Shown: piece after piece, positions 6,875 through 10,365 of the stretch
Position numbering within the stretch: the first letter of the stretch is position 1
Layout: the number at the start of each line of letters is the position of its first letter
Origin: an uncultured Gemmatimonadota bacterium
Lineage (GTDB): Bacteria > Gemmatimonadota > Gemmatimonadetes > Gemmatimonadales > GWC2-71-9
Length of the DNA stretch: 10,365 nt
NCBI GenBank assembly: GCA_913009915.1
Contig: CAJVYZ010000045.1
Location: 1 to 10,365, forward strand
Direction: 5' to 3'
Translations under genes and position numbers: made by a program
The notes under the pieces: generated by a model
Seen by the model: the letters and a program-made list of their open reading frames with translations, nothing else
Told to the model about the DNA's origin: nothing
The model's database searches: none

Positions 6875-6893
6875 GGGCGAGGGCGGGGGCGGG
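6875..6893 (+). other. G-quadruplex-forming motif
   Basis: Four G tracts, GGG (6875-6877), GGG (6881-6883), GGGGG (6885-6889) and GGG (6891-6893), are separated by loops of 3, 1 and 1 nt. This fits the usual intramolecular G4 rule with short, stabilising loops. It is intergenic and upstream of both the rho promoter region and the plus-strand small genes. The complementary strand is correspondingly C-rich. Whether it folds or matters is unknown. Confidence 0.5.
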
Positions 6894-6956
6894 ACCTGGT
6901 ATGCCATCCCCCTGTCCGCTAGAGACTTACGAAGTGCGCCCGAGGTGGCGCAGCTA

Positions 6957-6984
6957 TTGCGCAGGGCGCAAAACCTTCTATCTT
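6957..6984 (+). promoter_or_regulatory. Candidate promoter with overlapping perfect palindrome, upstream of the small-gene pair
   Basis: TTGCGC (6957-6962) and TATCTT (6979-6984) are spaced by 16 bp and would start transcription near 6991, about 50 nt before the ATG at 7042. The TTGCGC half also forms a perfect inverted repeat with GCGCAA (6966-6971) around AGG, which sits where a repressor or activator would act. The same pattern (TTGCGG, 16 bp, TATCTT) occurs before the SdpR-like gene. The call rests on consensus matching only. Confidence 0.35.
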
Positions 6985-7041
6985 GTCGAGAACCACATCG
7001 GGCGCGCGTTCTCCAGCCAACGGGCGCCGTGGAGGTAGGCG

Positions 7042-7332
7042 ATGGTACCCCACGCCCTGCGGAAACCCCAGCGTAGCCCGTCCGACCCAATCGTTCACGA
7101 CCTCAATCCCATCCGTATCGACGGCCACGACGTTCCGGTCCGCATGATCGTTCGCCGTGTCGAAGACGGGTCATGGCGCGGCCGCATGGCCTTCGTGGTC
7201 GGCGAGTCCGACCGCGAAGTACAAACCGCGGAGATCTTCTGTGGCGCGTCAGAAAAAGAACTGTGGGACTCGGTTGGCCATCTCCGCGAACATCACCTGC
7301 GCGACCTGTACCGCTCGTTGAGCCATGACTGA
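7042..7332 (+). CDS. Conserved-looking small protein of unknown function (96 aa)
   Basis: I do not recognise this protein. It is soluble, with no signal peptide or membrane helix, and charged. Residues 23-65 look like alternating beta strands (PIRIDG, PVRMIVRRV, RGRMAFVVGE, VQTAEIFCG) and 70-93 like an amphipathic helix (SEKELWDSVGHLREHHLRDLYRSL); there is a single cysteine, C67. The start is well supported: GGAGGT at 7031-7036, 5 nt before ATG 7042. Its end overlaps the HisKA mini-gene by 8 nt (ATGACTGA), so the two are translated together and probably work together. Being co-expressed with a lone phosphoacceptor hairpin, it might be a binding partner or an unrelated small domain; this is inference. 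The candidate promoter at 6957-6984 would serve both. Confidence 0.8.
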   Translation: MVPHALRKPQRSPSDPIVHDLNPIRIDGHDVPVRMIVRRVEDGSWRGRMAFVVGESDREVQTAEIFCGASEKELWDSVGHLREHHLRDLYRSLSHD

Positions 7333-7513
7333 ACTCAACACTGACCCGATGCAGCAGCTGCGGCACGATCTGTCCAATCCGTTGGCAGCCCTCCTCGCCG
7401 AGGCCCAACTGCTGTTGCTCAACGAGAACAAGGTCGATCCCGAAACGTTGCAGAGCATCCGCGAAATCGAAGCGCTGGCGGTTCGGATGCGCAACATCCT
7501 CCGCGAGGTCTAG
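7325..7513 (+). CDS. Stand-alone HisKA (DHp) phosphoacceptor-like mini-protein, 62 aa
   Basis: The whole protein is one helical hairpin that matches the dimerisation/phosphoacceptor domain of histidine kinases. The H-box is LRHDLSNPLAALLAEAQLLL (12-31), with candidate phosphoacceptor H14, acidic D15 and N18 in the position (H-E/D-x-x-N/T) that supports phosphatase activity in HisKA kinases. Helix 1 covers about 10-33 and helix 2 about 38-61 (DPETLQSIREIEALAVRMRNIL). There is no HATPase_c domain: the stop TAG at 7511-7513 ends it, and the DNA beyond belongs to a convergent gene. It is probably a dimer-forming phosphotransfer or adaptor protein (compare Spo0B or ChpT in principle), or it may simply bind a kinase or regulator. 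It lacks a Shine-Dalgarno and overlaps the 96-aa gene by 8 nt, so coupling is likely. Confidence 0.8.
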   Translation: MTELNTDPMQQLRHDLSNPLAALLAEAQLLLLNENKVDPETLQSIREIEALAVRMRNILREV

Positions 7514-9306
7514 CCGGTTCCCGCTCCCCGGGAGCGTTCCGCCCGAAGGTACCCGACGCCGTTGAGGAGATAGAGGAACAGCAACACTACGCTGGTCCCC
7601 GATACCGCTGCCCGGTAGCCGAAATCGTGGTCTCCCGCCGACAGGAACCCCTCAATCAACCCTGCCAGGAGCAACAGCAGCGTGGTGGCCGCGATCATGC
7701 GGACGGCACGATGCCCGCTGCGTACCAGGGCCTCGCTCCGGGTGAGGCGGCCAGGCACTAGGATCGACCAGCCCAGCATGAGCCCCGCGGCCCCAGCGAC
7801 CCAAATGGCAAACAGTTCGAGTACCCCGTGGCCCACGATGAACTCCATCAGGTAGCCGAACAGCCCCATGTTGGCGAAGTGACCCCCGATCGTCCCCATG
7901 GCGACCCCATTGAAAGCCAGGAGGACGAGCGACCCCACTCCCAGAAAGATGCCGCCGGCGAAACAGGCCGCGGCCACCCGTACGTTGTTGCTGATGATGT
8001 ACGTCGCCACATACGGGCGGCTGGATCCCTCCGCCCGGAAGTACTTGCGTCCCTCCTCCACCCGAGTGGCGCCGGCGTCCGCCCGCCGCAACATCTGGTC
8101 CGGCAGGACTTCCTCCGCCAGTGCAGGGCGTTCCCGCAACGCGGCGTACCCACCCAGGGCCGGGATGGCGAATGCCAGGAACGCGATCAGCACATAGGGC
8201 CAAGCCTCCACTACGGCCGCGGGACTCTCGCGCATCAGCACCTCCCACAGGCGGCGGGTCGTGTGGCGCTCATCGCGGTACAGCGCGTTGTGCCCCGCGC
8301 TCACCAGCCGCTCGAGTCGGTTGATGGTAGCCTGAGTCGCTCCGTAGGTCCGGGCGCGGGCGAGGTCGGCCGCGATCTCGCGGTAGCGGGCGGCAAAAGC
8401 CGGCAGCTCTTCCGGCGCCAGGCTGTTCAGCCCACGCTTGGCGACCGTGGACGCCAGCGCGTGGAACTCCGACCACCTCGATTCCTGCTGGGCGACGAAC
8501 CGCTCGGCCATTGTCCCCCTGCCCCCGCCTCGTACCCCGGGGCCGTGTTCCCGCCGAGTCGTTTCCTGACGGAACAATTCCGCCAAGAAAGTGAAATCAT
8601 CCGGATCCCTGATGGGATACCGGTCTGCCAGCCTGGCCGTCAGCTGCTGCGCCACCCGCTGCCGGACCCGGTCGTCCAGGGACGGTAGCCGCTCGTGGAA
8701 ACGGCGGAGGAGGTGGTACTCGGCCTCCCCGAGTTCGGGCGCCTCGAGCGCCAACCGTTCGGCGCCTTCCGGAGAGGTAACGACTGCCTCGGAGCCCTCC
8801 TGGGGCCGGTCGCGGATGACCACCGTGCCCGCGGCCATGTCTCCCAGTCGCTGAGCCTTGGGATGCAGGGCCACCAGCGCGCCGCCGACCAGATAGACGG
8901 GCGGGGGGAGAATGTCCGCCAGGCGCAGCACATTACGAACGACCGCCGCACCCATGGTTATGGGGTGCCCCGTTTGACGCACCACCCGAATGCCGAGCAG
9001 GCGTTTCCCCGGTGTCTGCCCGTTGCGCAACCCTTCGAAAAGCACGAAATAGGCTCCGAAGGAAACAGACAGCACCAGGACCGTGACGGCGGCGGCCATC
9101 GGGCCGGCCTTGCCCAACAGGGCCAGGGCCGACGACGCCACCACGACGGCCAGGGCCCAGGTGCCGAGGATGGCCAGGTCGATCAGCGCCGCCATCGCTC
9201 TGGAGCCGAGTCCGGCAAGTTCGAGGTCGAGGGTTACATTCTCGGGAGTCTCGACCTCGAGCCGCCGGGTGAGCTGCGGGGGAGCCGGTGGCGTTGGAAC
9301 GTGCAT
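7510..9306 (-). CDS. RDD domain - SpoIIM-family fusion membrane protein
   Basis: A 598-aa membrane protein joining two families usually encoded as neighbouring genes. The RDD domain (about 28-168) has R36 and D43, helices near 38-62 and 70-92, GQTPGKRLLGIRVV (96-109) and QRLGDMAAGTVVI (152-164). A charged linker follows (170-265). The SpoIIM-like domain (266-590) has a helical soluble part, then about five helices near 370-390, 441-466, 481-515, 536-556 and 570-588, with the conserved HGVLELFAIWVAGAAGLMLG (493-512). The start ATG at 9306 has a strong promoter 7 nt upstream and no Shine-Dalgarno. The frame is open further upstream, but that part covers the divergent gene. Internal ATG at 8511 (M266), preceded by AGGGGG, could yield SpoIIM alone. 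SpoIIM relatives outside sporulation are poorly understood; a role with the DUF4129/MoxR-type membrane cluster is inferred. Confidence 0.87.
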   Translation of the reverse strand: MHVPTPPAPPQLTRRLEVETPENVTLDLELAGLGSRAMAALIDLAILGTWALAVVVASSALALLGKAGPMAAAVTVLVLSVSFGAYFVLFEGLRNGQTPGKRLLGIRVVRQTGHPITMGAAVVRNVLRLADILPPPVYLVGGALVALHPKAQRLGDMAAGTVVIRDRPQEGSEAVVTSPEGAERLALEAPELGEAEYHLLRRFHERLPSLDDRVRQRVAQQLTARLADRYPIRDPDDFTFLAELFRQETTRREHGPGVRGGGRGTMAERFVAQQESRWSEFHALASTVAKRGLNSLAPEELPAFAARYREIAADLARARTYGATQATINRLERLVSAGHNALYRDERHTTRRLWEVLMRESPAAVVEAWPYVLIAFLAFAIPALGGYAALRERPALAEEVLPDQMLRRADAGATRVEEGRKYFRAEGSSRPYVATYIISNNVRVAAACFAGGIFLGVGSLVLLAFNGVAMGTIGGHFANMGLFGYLMEFIVGHGVLELFAIWVAGAAGLMLGWSILVPGRLTRSEALVRSGHRAVRMIAATTLLLLLAGLIEGFLSAGDHDFGYRAAVSGTSVVLLFLYLLNGVGYLRAERSRGAGTG

Positions 9307-9313
9307 AGATTCG

Positions 9314-9342
9314 ATTGTAGCCCGCCGGTCACCGGATACCAA
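9314..9342 (-). promoter_or_regulatory. Strong promoter for the RDD-SpoIIM gene, predicted leaderless
   Basis: On the minus strand, TTGGTA (9342-9337, four of six matches) and TACAAT (9319-9314, five of six matches) are separated by exactly 17 bp. The -10 ends 7 nt before the ATG at 9306, so the transcription start should fall on or within a base or two of the start codon. No Shine-Dalgarno lies upstream, which agrees with a leaderless mRNA. Confidence 0.6.
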
Positions 9343-9354
9343 GACGGACGTCCG
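9325..9354. repeat. Two palindromes in the divergent promoter region
   Basis: CCGGT-C-ACCGG (9325-9335) lies inside the 17-bp spacer of the RDD-SpoIIM promoter. The perfect 10-bp palindrome CGGACGTCCG (9345-9354) lies just upstream of its -35. They share the 70-bp gap with the ribosome binding site of the divergent gene. Both could be operators controlling the two genes together. In GC-rich DNA short palindromes also arise by chance. Confidence 0.4.
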
Positions 9355-9376
9355 ACCCACTCCCAGGAGGCCATCG

Positions 9377-10147
9377 ATGACCCTTGCAGAACTTCGCCCG
9401 CTGTCGACGGGAGAGATTCTCGATAACGCATTCGGGTTGTACCGTAGGCACTTCGCCCCGCTGGTGGTGATCGTCCTCGTCGTGAGTGCCGTACCCACGA
9501 TTCTCGAGTTGTACGTGCAGTCGTCCGGCGGATTTTTCGTCCATCCGGTGCTCGGTATCATGACCGGCCTGCTCAACATCGTATTGAGCGCGATTGGTAC
9601 GGCAGCAGCGGTGTTCATCGTGTCGGACAGCTATCTCGGGCGCCCCGTCGACCCGTGGAGCGCTCTGTCCCGGGCGGTGCCGTACATAGCGCGGGTTGTG
9701 GTGCTGTCGGTTCTCACCACACTGGTGGTGGGGTTGGGGTTCATGTTCTTCCTGGTTCCCGGCGTCATCTTTCTCTCGGCGCTGGTGGTATCCACCCAGG
9801 CGTTGGTGCTGGAGGAGAACCGAAGTCCCACCGAGGCCATGGGCCGTTCGTGGCAACTGACCAAGGGATTTCGCTGGAAGGTGCTTGCGCTCGTGGTGGT
9901 CACCGCGATTATCGTTTTCATCCCCTCCATCGCCGTCGGGAGCGTCGCGCCGTTCCTTGCGACCGGACCCACAGTGTTGACGGACCTGCCTATCGGATGG
10001 TCCCTCGCATTGGTGCTTGGTGCCGTGGTCCAGCTGCTCCTCTATCCATTGATGTACAGCGTGTTGACGGTGCTGTACTACGATCTGCGGGTACGTAAGG
10101 AAGGCTTCGACCTTGAGGTCCTGGCCCAGGCGCTGGAGACCCGCTGA
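9377..10147 (+). CDS. GPDPase membrane-domain / YciC-like integral membrane protein
   Basis: A 256-aa polytopic membrane protein. The N-terminus LRPLSTGEILDNAFGLYRRHF (6-26) is the typical opening of proteins carrying the membrane domain found at the N-terminus of some glycerophosphodiester phosphodiesterases; no phosphodiesterase domain is attached. Helices lie near 29-48, 58-83, 102-126, 128-145, 166-192 and 208-235. The segment LEENRSPTEAMGRSW (145-159), ahead of WKVL, is also usual in this family. The start is certain: AGGAGG (9365-9370) is 6 nt before ATG 9377. The frame is open upstream, but that part overlaps the divergent RDD-SpoIIM gene. Its biochemical role is unknown; it may support a membrane complex encoded by the neighbouring RDD-SpoIIM and downstream genes. 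Confidence 0.82.
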   Translation: MTLAELRPLSTGEILDNAFGLYRRHFAPLVVIVLVVSAVPTILELYVQSSGGFFVHPVLGIMTGLLNIVLSAIGTAAAVFIVSDSYLGRPVDPWSALSRAVPYIARVVVLSVLTTLVVGLGFMFFLVPGVIFLSALVVSTQALVLEENRSPTEAMGRSWQLTKGFRWKVLALVVVTAIIVFIPSIAVGSVAPFLATGPTVLTDLPIGWSLALVLGAVVQLLLYPLMYSVLTVLYYDLRVRKEGFDLEVLAQALETR

Positions 10148-10152
10148 CCGCG

Positions 10153-10227
10153 ATGACCCCTCAGGACGCTGTCCAGGACACGCTCCGCGCCGTCATCGAT
10201 TCGGTGTTCGCCGACCCGGTTTACCAC
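10153..10227 (+). CDS. 5' end of a truncated gene, possibly DUF4129-domain protein
   Basis: Only the first 25 codons are genomic: an ATG 5 nt after the upstream stop, giving MTPQDAVQDTLRAVIDSVFA and then DPVYH before adapter sequence takes over at 10228. A weak GGAG (10135-10138) lies 14 nt upstream. In related bacteria the RDD/SpoIIM/membrane-protein cluster is followed by a DUF4129 gene whose N-terminus has a similar helix ending in an aromatic residue, so that is my guess. The fragment alone cannot prove it. Codons read past 10227 (to a TAA at 10285-10287) come from adapter. Confidence 0.45.
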
Positions 10228-10285
10228 AGATCGGAAGAGCGTCGTGTAGGGAAAGAGTGTAGATCTCGGTGGTCGCCGTATCATT
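10228..10285 (-). other. Illumina TruSeq universal adapter (artefact)
   Basis: These 58 bases begin AGATCGGAAGAGCGTCGTGT and end GTGGTCGCCGTATCATT. They are the exact full-length reverse complement of the 58-nt TruSeq universal (P5) adapter. This is sequencing read-through carried into the assembly, not genome. The genomic contig therefore ends at about 10227. Confidence 0.99.
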
Positions 10286-10365
10286 AAAAAAAAAAAAAAT
10301 ACAACTGAAAAGAGTGAGAAAATCGCGAGATACGAACAAACCTACCTAGCTGCCACGTAGTCTCA
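10286..10365. other. Poly-A run and post-adapter read noise (artefact)
   Basis: Fourteen A residues (10286-10299) follow the adapter end directly, as is usual when a read runs off the end of the library molecule. The remaining 66 bases are A-rich, unlike the GC-rich genome, and contain no recognisable gene. They should be treated as base-calling noise. Confidence 0.93.

Larger units (their letters stand above)
6652..7041. other. Divergent intergenic region between rho and the small-gene pair
   Basis: This 390-bp stretch is the only long gap without a gene. Short open frames occur in it on both strands, but none has a recognisable domain or a ribosome binding site. It contains, from left to right: the rho Shine-Dalgarno (6660-6664), two abutting perfect hairpins (6676-6704), a 7-bp hairpin (6818-6837), a possible rho promoter, a four-tract G-quadruplex motif (6875-6893), a perfect palindrome over a candidate plus-strand promoter (6957-6984), and the strong ribosome binding site of the 96-aa gene. 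I tested it by eye for SRP RNA, RNase P and tmRNA signatures and did not find convincing ones. A small RNA in 6700-6860 cannot be excluded. Confidence 0.6.

Noticed and set aside
6873..7076. Plus-strand 67-codon frame
   Set aside because: It has no RBS or domain, is disrupted by regulatory features, and overlaps the well-supported start at 7042 in another frame.
7828..8688. 286-codon plus-strand frame inside RDD-SpoIIM
   Set aside because: It is an antisense shadow in GC-rich coding DNA with low-complexity composition and no domain.
9083..9376. Upstream extension of the GPDPase membrane-domain gene
   Set aside because: It covers the RDD-SpoIIM 5' end; AGGAGG at 9365-9370 fixes the start at 9377.
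9307..9618. Upstream extension of RDD-SpoIIM by about 104 codons
   Set aside because: It overlaps the divergent gene and its RBS, has no domain, and the promoter at 9314-9342 lies downstream of that start.
10078..10284. 68-codon minus-strand frame
   Set aside because: Its first 19 residues are translated Illumina adapter and the rest is antisense to real coding sequence.
10153..10287. Complete 44-aa protein
   Set aside because: Codons 26-44 and the stop come from adapter; only 25 codons are genomic.

Overview
The window is a GC-rich bacterial contig end of about 10.2 kb, followed by non-biological sequence. Gene content and protein style (a compact Rho close to 415 aa, an SdpR/SdpI pair, and an RDD + SpoIIM + GPDPase-membrane-domain cluster leading into a likely DUF4129 gene) suggest a Gemmatimonadota-like organism. 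That placement is inferred from recognised protein families; there is no rRNA or other firm taxonomic marker. Genes are packed tightly, with start/stop overlaps and several GTG or TTG starts.

Layout. (1) 57-989, minus: a CDF-type zinc/divalent-cation exporter. (2) A short AT-rich divergent spacer (990-1053) that looks like a promoter/operator. (3) 1054-3993, plus: a probable four-gene operon of an SdpR-like ArsR repressor, an SdpI-family membrane protein, a secreted DUF3887-alpha/beta hydrolase and a thiamine-phosphate synthase (thiE). (4) 3996-6651, minus: rho - ruvX/yqgF - mltG, read from rho toward mltG, with a 2-nt gap and a 4-nt overlap. It ends tail-to-tail with thiE across 2 bases. (5) 6652-7041: the only long non-coding stretch. 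It holds the rho leader with perfect hairpins, a G-quadruplex motif and a candidate promoter with a palindrome for the next genes. (6) 7042-7513, plus: two small overlapping genes, an unknown 96-aa protein and a 62-aa protein that is nothing but a histidine-kinase phosphoacceptor (HisKA/DHp) hairpin. (7) 7510-9306, minus: an in-frame RDD-SpoIIM fusion membrane protein, convergent with the small pair; the two stop codons share the palindrome CTAG. (8) A 70-bp divergent promoter region. (9) 9377-10147, plus: a GPDPase-membrane-domain protein, followed by the first 25 codons of another gene (perhaps DUF4129) at 10153-10227.

From 10228 the sequence is not genomic. Positions 10228-10285 are the complete 58-nt reverse complement of the Illumina TruSeq universal adapter, then a 14-A run, then AT-rich read-through noise to the end. 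Any gene called across this junction is an artefact.

The most biologically interesting items are the stand-alone HisKA mini-protein with its overlapping partner, the RDD-SpoIIM fusion with an apparently leaderless promoter and a possible internal start, the orphan SdpR/SdpI pair with its AT-rich operator, the rho-ruvX-mltG linkage, and a ThiE with a substituted active-site lysine and a G9 tract at its start. I see no CRISPR array, transposon, tRNA or rRNA.
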